From NCBI GenBank assembly GCA_963807355.1, contig CAWEBX010000004.1, positions 52,270 to 116,269 on the forward strand: a DNA stretch of 64,000 nucleotides, read 5' to 3'. Numbering within the stretch: the first letter of the stretch is position 1; each line of letters begins with the position of its first letter. Positions 55,857 through 64,000 of this stretch are shown here, piece by piece. A model generated the notes under the pieces. The model ran no database searches, was not told where the DNA came from, and saw only the letters and a list, made by a program, of their open reading frames with translations. The translations under genes were made by a program, and so were the position numbers. The DNA is from Nitrobacter sp963807355 (GTDB lineage Bacteria; Pseudomonadota; Alphaproteobacteria; Rhizobiales; Xanthobacteraceae).

Positions 55857-56354
55857 ATGACGGATGCGGAGCGCCAGCGGAAACGCCGCGAGCGTCTGCG
55901 ACAAGGCAACCCGCCTAATCGCGGCGCCGTCAGAGTGACGAGCTGTGCGGACCGCCAGCGCGACGAGATCTGGCGTCTGGAGCGGCAACTGGCGGATGAG
56001 GCTTCTCAGCGGGTCGCCAAGGGCTCGGCAGAGGCGTCGCAGGCGCTGGCCTACGCGAAAGCCGAGATCAAGCGGCTGACACAGGAACTCCGAATCTCCC
56101 GAACCGAGATTTTGTTGCGCAGCGACGAGATCGAGAAGCTGAAGGCGAAGATCATTAAGACGGTACCGCTCGATCCTGACAGCGAGGCGGCTCGCCGGAT
56201 CGATGCGCTTGAGAAAAAGATGAAGACGCTGGTGCCCGCCGAGGTGAAGACCAAGATTGCGAAGGCGCTGACCGAGCAGACGACGAGCCCGCAGAACCGG
56301 CTCGACGCGCTTCAGGCATGGAACGGGCTAGGTCTCAACAACATCGGGAAGTAA
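55857..56354 (+). CDS. Coiled-coil protein of the repeated module, intact copy
   Basis: 165 residues from Met 55857 (or 175 from 55827). A basic N-terminus (MTDAERQRKRRERLRQGNP) resembles phage-type DNA-binding leaders. The rest is coiled coil (DEIWRLERQLADEASQRVAKG, AKAEIKRLTQELRISRTEIL, RIDALEKKMKTLVPAEVK). Function unknown. Part of the right direct repeat. Confidence 0.65.
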   Translation: MTDAERQRKRRERLRQGNPPNRGAVRVTSCADRQRDEIWRLERQLADEASQRVAKGSAEASQALAYAKAEIKRLTQELRISRTEILLRSDEIEKLKAKIIKTVPLDPDSEAARRIDALEKKMKTLVPAEVKTKIAKALTEQTTSPQNRLDALQAWNGLGLNNIGK

Positions 56355-56889
56355 AATGAACCGACCCTAACCTCGTTGAGCATGTGGTTCGTGGGATCGT
56401 CAGCGCCGGTTTCAGTGTAATTCATTCACGTTTTTCGTGACCTGAACGAATAGCATTGGCAATTTCGGTTGCTACTTCCTTTTTCAACATCGTTGTGGCG
56501 AGAGGCTCGTCTCCAGCAGTCTTATCGAACTTTTCGACGTGATCATCAGCCACCTTTACGCATGTTTCCCGTTCATCGCAACGAATGGCCGATTCATCAT
56601 GCACAAGACCAGCTGCGAGGATCGCGTCTGCAGCTTCTGACAAACCCACAATTGTTACAATGCGTGCTACACCATCTTCCATAGGGAGATGTTTCTAATC
56701 TGAGTAAACGTAGGGCATCCATGACCACCGCTCGCTTGTTTTCATTGCTGGTCATAGCTCCACCTGTGTTCTGACTTTCATTATTGATCTCCCCATTTTT
56801 CCATGTTGACTACTTTCGTTGCAAAGCTCAAGGCCGCGCGCGGACGTACACGGCTCACCGCGGGCAAGTGCGAGGACCGCAAGAGCCAT
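55998..56889 (+). repeat. Direct repeat, right copy (~890 bp)
   Basis: Partner of 50307-51200, same orientation. Unlike the left copy it runs on into the complete recombinase 3' segment, which matches 53020-53400. Confidence 0.85.
56422..56755 (-). pseudogene. Second copy of the repeated small gene, frameshifted
   Basis: Same protein as 50733-51062 with a three-base insertion (adding one residue near ARIVTIVG) and one extra G at ~56683 that breaks the frame after the first ~25 codons. From Met 56682 an 86-residue part remains open. Confidence 0.7.
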
Positions 56890-57057
56890 GCCGAGATCAA
56901 TCCGGAGATGGTGCAGATCGCCAAGGGGCTGCGCCGGCGCAAGCGCGGCAATTCCCTGCGAGCCATCGCTGCCGATCTGGCCGCCCGCGGCTACGTCAAT
57001 GTCAACGGAAGAGTGTTCTTAGCAGCGTCAGTGGCCTCAATGCTAGGCGACGCCTGA
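56803..57057 (+). pseudogene. Serine recombinase C-terminal fragment, open frame
   Basis: 84 residues, MLTTFVAKLKAARGRTRLTA, AEINPEMVQIAKGLRRRKRG, IAADLAARGYVNVNGRVF. It equals the last third of the recombinase at 52579-53259 without the catalytic domain. It could make a DNA-binding fragment. Confidence 0.7.
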
Positions 57058-57212
57058 GGCTCAAGCGGCCGCGCCGTATGAACGCACAAGCGGCGCGGAG
57101 GTGTTTCACCTTCACGGACGGCTACAGAATTTTGTAGTGAGCCTATATGATCAACCTTATGCGGGCCGCATCAAAACCATAGCCGGACCGCATCGCTCGA
57201 TTTGAGGAGACT

Positions 57213-57299
57213 ATGTCGAGTGCTCGAGATGATGGCGGGGCGTTAAAGCAGGATTATATCGACGAGCGACTAGAGCGCGTATTGCGCGCTAGCCGCTAA
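57213..57299 (+). CDS. Possible 28-aa peptide
   Basis: MSSARDDGGALKQDYIDERL, ERVLRASR, with ribosome site GAGGAG. It resembles the beginning of the 48572 protein and may be a truncated copy. Confidence 0.35.
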   Translation: MSSARDDGGALKQDYIDERLERVLRASR

Positions 57300-57328
57300 G
57301 CATCAGAATGGGCCAAAGGGAGCAAGCC

Positions 57329-57905
57329 ATGTCTCACGCGAACAAAAACTCGCTGTGGTTGCTCACCACGAAGCCGGACACGCCGTGGTCGCACGAGTCC
57401 TCGGCCTCAAGGTTAAATCCGTGAACGTTCTGGACGGAAGAGCGTGCGCGGAAATGGAAAGTGCAAGCAATGCCACTCTCGGCCTCGGCATCGAGACGCA
57501 CATTGCTGGGATCAGTAAGGACATGGCCGTCGCGCTTGCCGGCCCCATGCGCAACAGAGGCATCGCCCACTAAAGGCAAAGAAGCGTCTACCTGACGAGT
57601 GGGATGACGACATGCGGGTTGCGGTTTCAGGGATGCGCTGTGCGGCTCTCCTTGCGAGCGGCATCGAGCCAGACGTTATCACTCTCGAGATGTTCAATAA
57701 CCTCACCCCCGATCAGGAGGGCTACGCAAACCGCCTCTTCCGGGAATGCGACAACCGAGCGAGCGGACTTGTAGCGGACCACTGGCCCTCCATCGTCAAG
57801 GTCGCAGAAGCGTTGCTGATCCGTCCCATCCTTGGTGGAGATGAGCTCGACAATTCTCCCTGCCAGCGCCCAGCCACCACGGGACCAGCCACACCTTCAT
57901 CGTGA
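57329..57905 (+). pseudogene. M41/FtsH-peptidase-like protein with HEAGH motif, frameshifted
   Basis: Ribosome site AAGGGAG before Met 57329. After an early frame change REQKLAVVAHHEAGHAVVAR shows the zinc-binding HExxH, as in the FtsH peptidase domain, with GLKVKSVNVLDGR. After another shift near 57545 the text continues KKRLPDEWDDDMRVAVSG, DVITLEMFNNLTPDQEG and VADHWPSIVKVAEALL. No AAA ATPase part is present. Stand-alone versions occur in phages and islands. Confidence 0.6.
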
Positions 57906-58200
57906 CCGACAAACAGCTCATCTGCGACCCTTGGTGTACGCTGACCGCTGGGTTCCGGGATTCGGCTGGGATTGCGACCGTGCTACCCGATCCAGTTCAT
58001 GGCCTTCGGATCTCGCTTTCCTAGCGGGGCAACATCGACATTCGCAGGTGAACTGCACCTGTCGGCACCTGCGAAGGCGGCGTTAATTACCGCTGGTCTC
58101 GAATCGCCAAATCAGGGCCTTATAGGCACCGTGCCGGACTTTGTCCGACACCTGACGGCGCTTGTGCCGTCTGATCGTGGGAATTGAACCGCCGCGGTAG
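57906..58200. other. Degenerate coding-like region
   Basis: A frame ending at 58187 (SAPAKAALITAGLESPNQGL) is protein-like, but its start and family are unclear. It may be a gene remnant. Confidence 0.35.
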
Positions 58201-58210
58201 TCTGAAAAAG

Positions 58211-58242
58211 CAACGGCCCCACTGCTGGTAACAGTAGGGCCG
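58211..58242. terminator. Hairpin upstream of the winged-helix gene
   Basis: CGGCCCCACTG and CAGTAGGGCCG pair with one bulge around CTGGTAA. It lacks a T run on the plus strand. Confidence 0.4.
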
Positions 58243-58374
58243 GGAAACTCATAGAGCGCGCTTGGCGATCCGATAATCCCAAGCTCGCATGATGCCTATC
58301 CGGGAGTCAATCGGAAACCGTCGTTTCCGGTGACGGGATTGCTTTGCCTGATGCCGTGGCCCGAAAGGGCTGTC

Positions 58375-59103
58375 ATGTTTAAGAACGCGCTCAAAAGCGC
58401 GATCGATGGCGCACATCCGCGTCAGATTGATCACCTATCTCGCCAGCTCTGGGCGGCTCTTGCTGCCGGCCATATTTCGGACGGCGTGGCCCAGGACCTT
58501 GCCGAACTTCTCCACCAGCGCCGTCAGCCGGCTACGGAGGCGCAGGGCGTCCTTTTCCCGATTCCTAGGTCATCGACCGCGTCGGATCGCAAACGCGTCT
58601 GGACGGCCTTCCCTGCCCGCGTAGAGCAGCGTTCTCCAGATCGTCAGGCGTCGATCGAGCGCCGGCGTCGGCTTGCCGCTTCCGGACCTCTTCCGCCGGC
58701 GATGGCGGCCCGGTTCACGGTATCTGAACTGGCGGTTCTCCGGATCGTCGGCGATGAGGTCCTGCAGCATGGCGTCTGTGATCGGTCCCTTGCCGAGCTG
58801 GCGGCCCGTGCTGGGTGCTGCAGGAAGCTGGCGCAGCGGGTTCTCCGGATGGCATCCCGGGATGGACTGGTGACGATCGAGCGGCGCCCCCGTCCCGGCC
58901 GGAAGAATCTGACCAACGTCGTCCGGATCGTGTCGGCCGAATGGTCTGCCTGGCTGAAGCGGGGCCAACGATCTCGTCGGGTACAGGGGGAAAAAATTGT
59001 CACCCCACGGGCACCAGATTCTAGAAAGAGGCTTAGCAGGGATCAGAGCTCGCGGGTGCAGCGGCATCCGGAAAGCGGGCGAAACCGATTGCTGATGCCC
59101 TAG
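58375..59103 (+). CDS. Winged-helix protein, paralogue of the 44190 gene
   Basis: 242 residues from Met 58375. MFKNALKSAIDGAHPRQIDH begins an N-terminal helix region, then RVEQRSPDRQASIERRRRLA, GPLPPAMAARFTVSELAVLRIV, LAELAARAGCCRKLAQRVLRM and RPGRKNLTNVVRIVSAEWSAWL. The winged-helix arrangement suggests a replication or regulatory protein. Intact and better kept than the 44190 copy. Confidence 0.65.
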   Translation: MFKNALKSAIDGAHPRQIDHLSRQLWAALAAGHISDGVAQDLAELLHQRRQPATEAQGVLFPIPRSSTASDRKRVWTAFPARVEQRSPDRQASIERRRRLAASGPLPPAMAARFTVSELAVLRIVGDEVLQHGVCDRSLAELAARAGCCRKLAQRVLRMASRDGLVTIERRPRPGRKNLTNVVRIVSAEWSAWLKRGQRSRRVQGEKIVTPRAPDSRKRLSRDQSSRVQRHPESGRNRLLMP

Positions 59104-59475
59104 ATCATGCGGGATTGAATTATTCTGCATTCCTCTAGCGATCGTCGCGCCGCTGGTTTGAACCTGCCTGAACTGCGATCAGCGTCACTCGCCGCGGTGA
59201 AAACCTAACGGGTTGAGCGTCCCCGCGGTTGCTGCGAGAGAACACGATCAGTAGTTGTATGCCGCATAGGCGAATTTTTATTTGGCGCGGATTTTTGCCC
59301 GACGTAAAAGAGATTTTTTATTTTATCTTCAATGGAACTTACATGATTTAATACGAGACTGAGCTTCGCAATGCCCTCTAGAGAGTCAAACGGCGCACAA
59401 CAACTCCGCAGGACGATCGCGCCACATGGCGTTACCGGAGCAGAGATAGATCGCTTCAGCGGCGCCAGTCACTAA
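59104..59475. other. AT-richer spacer, no gene
   Basis: A T-rich run at ~59270-59330 resembles 42960-43050. No supported frame. Confidence 0.4.
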
Positions 59476-60264
59476 ATGCAGCGTTATCTACGATCCTGTT
59501 CTGATGGCGAGCTCTGGTATCTGACCACGGCGAAGGGGGCACCCCGCGAAACGGTAGCTACAATTCAGAAGCGAATTAACCGTCTTCAGCATGAACGAAA
59601 TTTTTGGGCCTACAGCGCCTGGGCTTCGAGACGCGGCCACAGCTGCACGCCCATTTCCTGTTCTGTGGCGACAGCGCCATGGTAGAACGTCTGAAGCGCA
59701 GTTACGAGAACATCACGATCAAGCCGGTCTATGACTTGTCCCGCCTTCTACGGGGGTACCAGGCAAAGGAACGGACGCCGCAAGCCGGATGGGGTCGGGA
59801 GAGGCAGCTCGGTGGGCGCATCAAGGGATCGCAAGGATCAAGGTGGCGGCGACCGCGCCGTCTATCGGCGTCGAGCCGAACGCGATGCCATCAATGGACA
59901 ATCGAATTAACCCTTGGCAGCACCCGGATGCGAGCGGAAACCAACCGCACCGGCATATCGTAACGGCCCCTTACCGCCGAAGCCCTTCGACTATCCGGCC
60001 AGATACCGCTTTCCACGAATTGAAGCTGGTGGCCAGGCTGCGTCTATCCGGTGGGGGATATGTCGCGGCGCAGTCGCTGAGGAGACGTTTCGGCAGGGGC
60101 AGCGTGGTCTGACCCAACGCCACTTAGCGAGCTCGTCGGCCGGTCGGTTCCACGGGCAACTACATGCCAAAGCAAACGGACTCCGCGGGTACGTCCGATG
60201 CATTCGCGCAGGGCGGCCCCGCTTGGTCCGTGCTGCTGAACAGCGCCAGATCAGCAGGAGCTAA
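59476..60264 (+). pseudogene. Replication-protein-like gene, decayed
   Basis: QKRINRLQHERNFWAY, then in another frame ETRPQLHAHFLFCGDSAMVERL, KPVYDLSRLLRGYQAKERTPQ and LGGRIKGS, then GDRAVYRRRAERDAING. Further shifts give ELKLVARLRLSGGGYVA and VAEETFRQGQRGLTQRHLA, an end with an HTH-like pattern. The HxH region (LHAHF) and overall order resemble rolling-circle Rep-like proteins of small elements. Many indels. Confidence 0.5.
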
Positions 60265-60401
60265 GCAAACAGCTTAGTCCGAAAAATACCTGGGCATGAA
60301 ACACCTAACCAATTGTTTTGGAATAGGTATTAGGAATTTTGGCGCTACTATTTTCGAGTCATTTTAGAGGTTCCTGGCAGGACCAGCGAGGAGGAGCGAT
60401 A

Positions 60402-60998
60402 TTGCCACGAAATCTGCAACGGCTTTGTCTCCAGGACGGCATCAGCATCAACCTGAACCGGCTCCTGCAGCGCGGCTCCCTCGTCCGGAATGGTCGTACC
60501 GTCGGCGCCGGAATCCAGTGGACAAGCAACGTCTGGGGACTCGTCGGGACTGGCACCATGTCGGCGGACATGACCGGCGAACAGTTGGGATGGTTCTCGA
60601 TCCGGATGAACGGCGGCGCCGACCAGCACATTCACCTGCGGGCCCAACCCCGCTACTTCGGGGGGAGGCAGTGGTATTTCCTCTGCCCATCGACGCAGGC
60701 CCCGGTCTCGGTCCTCTGGCGGCCGAATGGAGCATCCCGGTTCGCGGGACGAGGCGCATGGGGACCGCGAAAGGTGGCCTACCGGTCCCAGTTCATGGAT
60801 CGGGACAACCGGGCACACCATGCCCAGTGCCGGATCCGGAGAAACCTCTGCGAACGTGGCAACTTCGATCCGGACGAGTGGGACCTGCCGCCGAAACCGA
60901 AATGGATGCGCCAGCGGACCTATGAGAGGATCGAGGCCAAGTACGACCACTACGACGCGATCCTGGATGACGGACTGGATGTGCAGCGGCCCGCTTAA
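60402..60998 (+). CDS. Hypothetical protein of the Rep/ParA module
   Basis: 198 residues from TTG 60402, which has GAGGAGGAG upstream; a longer frame begins at 60339. RLCLQDGISINLNRLLQRGSL, GWFSIRMNGGADQHIHLRAQ, FLCPSTQAPVSVLWRPNGAS and an end WMRQRTYERIEAKYDHYDAI. A Cys/Arg-rich domain, intact, no family recognised. Confidence 0.65.
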   Translation: MPRNLQRLCLQDGISINLNRLLQRGSLVRNGRTVGAGIQWTSNVWGLVGTGTMSADMTGEQLGWFSIRMNGGADQHIHLRAQPRYFGGRQWYFLCPSTQAPVSVLWRPNGASRFAGRGAWGPRKVAYRSQFMDRDNRAHHAQCRIRRNLCERGNFDPDEWDLPPKPKWMRQRTYERIEAKYDHYDAILDDGLDVQRPA

Positions 60999-61207
60999 TG
61001 GCCGTGGGCGGATTCTAGCCAGAAAAATAAGCCAATGATTTCAAGCCAAGGAATTAGGTTAGCCTACAGATTTCGAATCCTTGACGCATCAGTGCAGGCC
61101 GGCGCCGAATTGACGCTCATCTGTTGGCGAGCGTTGGTTCGGTGCTGGTCGTCCCTCGCCTTCGCAAATCACCCGCGCCCATAAACGAATTGTTAACCAG
61201 CTTCCGG

Positions 61208-61273
61208 TACTGACATCGATACTGATGCCGATGCCGGGACTGAAATCTGTACTGGTATCGACACTGCTACCAG
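61208..61273 (+). repeat. Five 12-bp tandem repeats upstream of parA (centromere/operator candidate)
   Basis: Units of pattern NACTGNNAYCNN, one of them less regular: TACTGACATCGA (61208), TACTGATGCCGA (61220), a 6-bp gap, GACTGAAATCTG (61238), TACTGGTATCGA (61250), CACTGCTACCAG (61262). They end 20 bp before the parA start. Short tandem repeats of this kind are bound by ribbon-helix-helix partition proteins. Confidence 0.65.
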
Positions 61274-61297
61274 TAGCTCCGAGCGGGAGGGCGATGA

Positions 61298-61973
61298 ATG
61301 CCTGTACTTTCAACAGCGATCGGCAAGGGCGGCACCGGCAAGACGACATCGACGCTGATTGTCGGCTGCGAACTGGCGCGCCTGGGCGCGAGCGTCACGC
61401 TGATCGACGCCGATCCGAACAAGTCCTTGGCGAACTGGGCAAACAAGCCGGGCGTGCCTGACGGCCTCGAGGTCATCGGCGACGTTCAACGAGGAAACCA
61501 TCATCGACGTGATCGAGAGGGCGGCCAGCCGCAGCGCCTTCGTGCTGGTCGACTGTGAGGGCATCCAGTCGGCCATGGTCGGCTATGCGATCAGCTATTC
61601 CGACCTGGTGCTGATCCCGATGCAGGCCTCGCAGCTCGATGCGCCCAAGGCCGCCAGCATGATCCACATGGTCAAGACGCAGGAGAAGGTGGCGCGCCGA
61701 AGCATCCCTTATGTGCTGACGCTGACGCGGACGAGGCCGGCGATCATCACCGGTTCGCAGACGCACATCGAGCGCAGCCTCGTCGAGCAGAAGCTGCCGA
61801 CGATGCAAAACAAGTTATGTGATCGCGAGGCCTACCGGGCGCTGTTCTCTTCGGCGGCACGCTGGCGAGCCTTCCCGGAAACGTCAGCGGCATCGACAAG
61901 GCCCAGCGCGAGGCGGCCGTGTTCACAACAGAACTGATCGAAATGTCTCAGGCCGAAGGAGCAAGTCGCATGA
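61298..61973 (+). pseudogene. parA: ParA-family partition ATPase, three single-base indels
   Basis: Deviant Walker A KGGTGKTT, then LIDADPNKSLANWANK. After an extra base at ~61484 the frame continues EETIIDVIERAASRSAFVLVD, LVLIPMQASQLDAPKAASMI, LTLTRTRPAIITGSQTHIER. A missing base at ~61852 returns to SFGGTLASLPGNVSGIDKAQ. An extra G at ~61956 hides the end, EEQVA and TGA overlapping the next ATG. Ribosome site GGGAGGGCG. Length 676 = 225 codons + 1, as these three changes predict. Confidence 0.85.
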
Positions 61974-62327
61974 CCGCCGATTCACCACAACGCGCCGATC
62001 CCGTTTGCGCCAGACACCGGACCGGACCTGTCAGACTTCAAGCCGCGATCGGCACCGCGACCGGCCGTCCCTCGTGAAACCATCCGCAGGGCTTCCGAGG
62101 AGAACGGCTTCCCGAGCCGCGAACCCCGCAAGCCGAAGCCGAAAGCGCAACGCCGCCGGATCACCGGAAGGACCTTTCAGATCAACATCAAGGCCACGCA
62201 GGAGACGATCGAGCGGCTGAATGCCATCGCCGATCAGCGAGGCTGGGTGCTGGGCGAAGTGCTGGAGCACGCGTTGGCGGCGCTGGAGGAGGGTGACGCG
62301 CATCGCACCTTCGCGGATGCGAAGTGA
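61970..62327 (+). pseudogene. RHH-type partition/regulatory partner of ParA, one-base frameshift
   Basis: ATG 61970, ribosome site AAGGAG, overlaps the parA stop. MTADS, then in the next frame APIPFAPDTGPDLSDFKPR, RRRITGRTFQINIKATQETIERL and AIADQRGWVLGEVLEHALAALEEG to TGA. The TFQINIKATQETIERLNAIAD-type strand and two helices are those of a ribbon-helix-helix. The 358 bases contain one extra. It is the likely binder of the 12-bp repeats. Confidence 0.75.
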
Positions 62328-62488
62328 TACATGCCCGCCGAGATGAAACGAGGATGAGAAAAGTTTGAACTCCTCCAGCACTGATATGAATTTCTTCGAT
62401 GTCGGAAGGTTATAGGGAAGCTCCGCAAATGAGCGGCGGTGCTGAAATCTAGTTCAGCCGCGTGGGGGCGACGACGACGGCGAACGTG

Positions 62489-62840
62489 AAAAAACCATCT
62501 GACCTAGGATTCACATTGGCTCGGCGAGGAAGCACGCCGGGCTTTCTCAGGCGGCATTAGGAGAGGCGTTCGGGTTGACCCGCAGCTCTGCTTGCCAATG
62601 GGAAAACGGGTTCACGGAGCCTACAGCATCCAACCTTCGCGGGATCGCGGCAAAATGCCGGGTTAACTACGAGTGGCTGGCAACCGGACGCGGCACCATG
62701 AGGAATGCTGAGCAAAGCTCTGAGCTGCAAGAAGCCATTCAGATACTTTGCGAAGCCAGCCCGGAAGTTGTGACCGCTGTCCTTACTCTTCTGAAACAGG
62801 GCCGGGGAAGTTGGGCGATCAAATTTACACGAACGATTGT
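62489..62840 (+). pseudogene. XRE-family phage-type repressor, first of two, frameshifted
   Basis: GTG ~62489: KKPSDLGFTLARR, then shifted KHAGLSQAALGEAFGLTRSS, ACQWENGFTEPTASNLRGIA and YEWLATGRGTM, then SELQEAIQILCEASPEVVTAVLTLL. This is an HTH plus the short tail seen in small prophage repressors. An extra G near 62528 breaks it. Confidence 0.65.
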
Positions 62841-63175
62841 TGGCTGTCCGGAAGGCCGCAGGTTATCAAACGGCAACCAATGCTGCCCGTTCTATCGGCA
62901 CCTCATACCCGACCTATGCTGGTCACGAGAACGGTAGCTCAGGCTTTAGACATAAGACCGCCGCCGTCTATGCACGAAAGTTTGGCGTCTCGCTCGAATG
63001 GCTCCTGACGGGACGGGGCGGTATGGGTGCGAAAATCGAGAATTCGGAACTAGCCGAGATTATTGAAATGCTGCGGGACGCTAGCCCCGAGGTGCTGACA
63101 GCCGTTCGCACTCTCCTGGAACAGCAACTTGCTCCCGTGTCTTTCGGGTCGGCAGCCTTCGAACGGACGAAGTAG
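62841..63175 (+). CDS. Second XRE-family repressor-like protein, start unclear
   Basis: About 110 residues: LAVRKAAGYQTATNAARSIG, TSYPTYAGHENGSSGFRHKT, AAVYARKFGVSLEWLLTGRG, then NSELAEIIEMLRDASPEVLTAVRTLL. It repeats the first repressor's layout, including the tail. A normal start was not found; the frame may begin ~62817 (NLHERLL) or be damaged at its 5' end. Confidence 0.6.
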
Positions 63176-63185
63176 GGAGGGCTAC

Positions 63186-63817
63186 ATGGACGAAAAACCC
63201 AGCCAGTTTGACAAGGCCGACTCCGCTGTCGCGCGATTGATCGACGTTTTCATGACCCGAACCGAGTTGATGTTTGGGAAATTGGAGCCTGCTTATGCAA
63301 CGTACATCCTCGAGCGTTTGCTGCTGATACTGTGTCACCGGATGACCAAGCTGCTGGATGACCCCCGTTTCGCGGAGCACATGGCACCGGAGACGATAAG
63401 GCTGTCTCATGCGATGGCCGACTACCGGGATTCCCGATGTGTGGATCGTGGCTCTGACGCAGGGGCGGTCTTACAAAATTTCCATAGTGCCTCTGGAAAT
63501 CGCTGATCTATTCGACAACACGAATAGCGGATTGGAGTTTCGCGTGGCCAACCTCTACGAGATCATGAAGGGGAAGGCATATGGTCTGGCCTGCGTTTTT
63601 AGCGGGCGAGACAACACTAGCGCCAAGACTGAAGGTTATAAGGACGTCTTCGATCTAATCATGTCCGATAGCGACCACCCCCGGCAGGCGCAATTCTTGG
63701 CAGCGTTGATGTCGACCATGCCCGAGGGTCACCGCCGAGATTCTAGCGGATGGTTTGGCTAGGGAGTACGCCGGCCTTGAAGGCTGGATGCAGTACGTTG
63801 AGCGCGGAACTCAATAA
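63186..63817 (+). pseudogene. Hypothetical protein, two frameshifts
   Basis: Ribosome site GGGAGG before Met 63186. MDEKPSQFDKADSAVARLID, YATYILERLLLILCHRMTKL, then shifted GIPDVWIVALTQGRSYKISI, GLEFRVANLYEIMKGKAYGL, then shifted again TAEILADGLAREYAGLEGWM to TAA. Joined ~210 residues, globular. No family recognised. Confidence 0.5.
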
Positions 63818-64000
63818 AAAACCCGCTTCAACTTTCCGCTGGACATCCGGTTCGATGCCGCGCTCCTTGGCCGCATCAATGCTGATGCCCGGCGGCTTGG
63901 TACCGCCTGCACGTTGCCGCCCAGCGGCATGCTCGAACGCGCGAAGTAGGGGAGGGGCCTATTTCGCGGCCCGGAGCGCGCCGGCCGGGAGCAAAAACGC
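63818..64000. other. Window end, possible remnant
   Basis: One plus-strand frame reads FNFPLDIRFDAALLGRINAD, ARRLGTACTLPPSGMLERAK to TAG at ~63950. There is no start codon or ribosome site, so only a fragment can be claimed. Confidence 0.3.

Larger units (their letters stand above)
41037..64000. mobile_element. Genomic island 2, at the 3' end of tRNA-Gly, heavily decayed; right end not in the window
   Basis: It opens with an RHH - small protein - integrase operon reading toward tRNA-Gly and continues through phage, plasmid-partition and recombinase pieces. No second copy of the tRNA-Gly 3' sequence was found, so the far end is beyond the window or lost. Almost all genes are frameshifted. Confidence 0.7.

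Noticed and set aside
1..64000. CRISPR arrays, rRNA genes and complete insertion sequences
   Set aside because: No regularly spaced ~30-bp repeats, no rRNA sequence, and no transposase with terminal inverted repeats was seen.

Overview
The window looks like a chromosome segment of a Bradyrhizobiaceae member, most probably Nitrobacter or a close relative. The evidence is high GC, the conserved order guaB - MAPEG - RsmB-type methyltransferase - guaA, the small Tyr/Gly-rich secreted proteins, tRNA-Tyr followed by tRNA-Gly downstream of rlmB, an Irr-type iron box, a ROSE-type RNA thermometer on an hsp20 gene, and an orphan carboxysome shell gene (csoS1-like). Carboxysomes in this family point to Nitrobacter. 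The genus is an inference from gene content only.

Layout. (1) 1-17.8 kb is mostly core chromosome: a copper-handling cluster (PepSY-TM protein with an in-frame stop, PCu(A)C, CusF-like and Csp1-like proteins), rlmE, an MFS exporter, guaB, MAPEG, RsmB/NOP methyltransferase, guaA (with a one-base frameshift), a dead YdeI gene, an XRE-SulP pair with duplicated operators, tRNA-Thr, a membrane protein/XRE pair behind a perfect palindrome, secreted proteins and rlmB. (2) 17.82-38.78 kb is a genomic island in tRNA-Tyr. A 60-bp direct repeat of the tRNA 3' part (59/60 identical) marks both ends, a tyrosine integrase lies just inside the left end, and the intact tRNA is at the right end. The left third is an integrative element with int, AlpA-like HTH proteins and coiled-coil proteins. 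The rest is transport cargo: a TonB siderophore receptor with an Irr/ICE box, TSUP, CorA, Kup, a transporter-like outer-membrane protein and a broken DMT protein, then remnants (RhuM) and small proteins. (3) 38.8-41.04 kb is a short core stretch with a small membrane protein, an M15-like peptidase and tRNA-Gly. (4) 41.04-64 kb is a second, heavily decayed island beginning at the 3' end of tRNA-Gly. Here nearly every gene has a frameshift: an RHH/small protein/integrase operon, DNA ligase, phage terminase, PAP2 and alginate-export remnants, serine recombinase pieces, and a Rep/ParA/RHH module.

Within the second island, an intact csoS1-like shell gene and a heat-inducible hsp20 pair lie between two ~890-bp direct repeats. 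A serine recombinase and dispersed copies of its 3' segment mark cassette junctions there. Further right, a parA - RHH pair follows five 12-bp tandem repeats that look like a partition centromere/operator.

The single-base indels are concentrated in the islands but also hit guaA. Real decay is the simplest reading for the islands; a sequencing error is a fair alternative for guaA.
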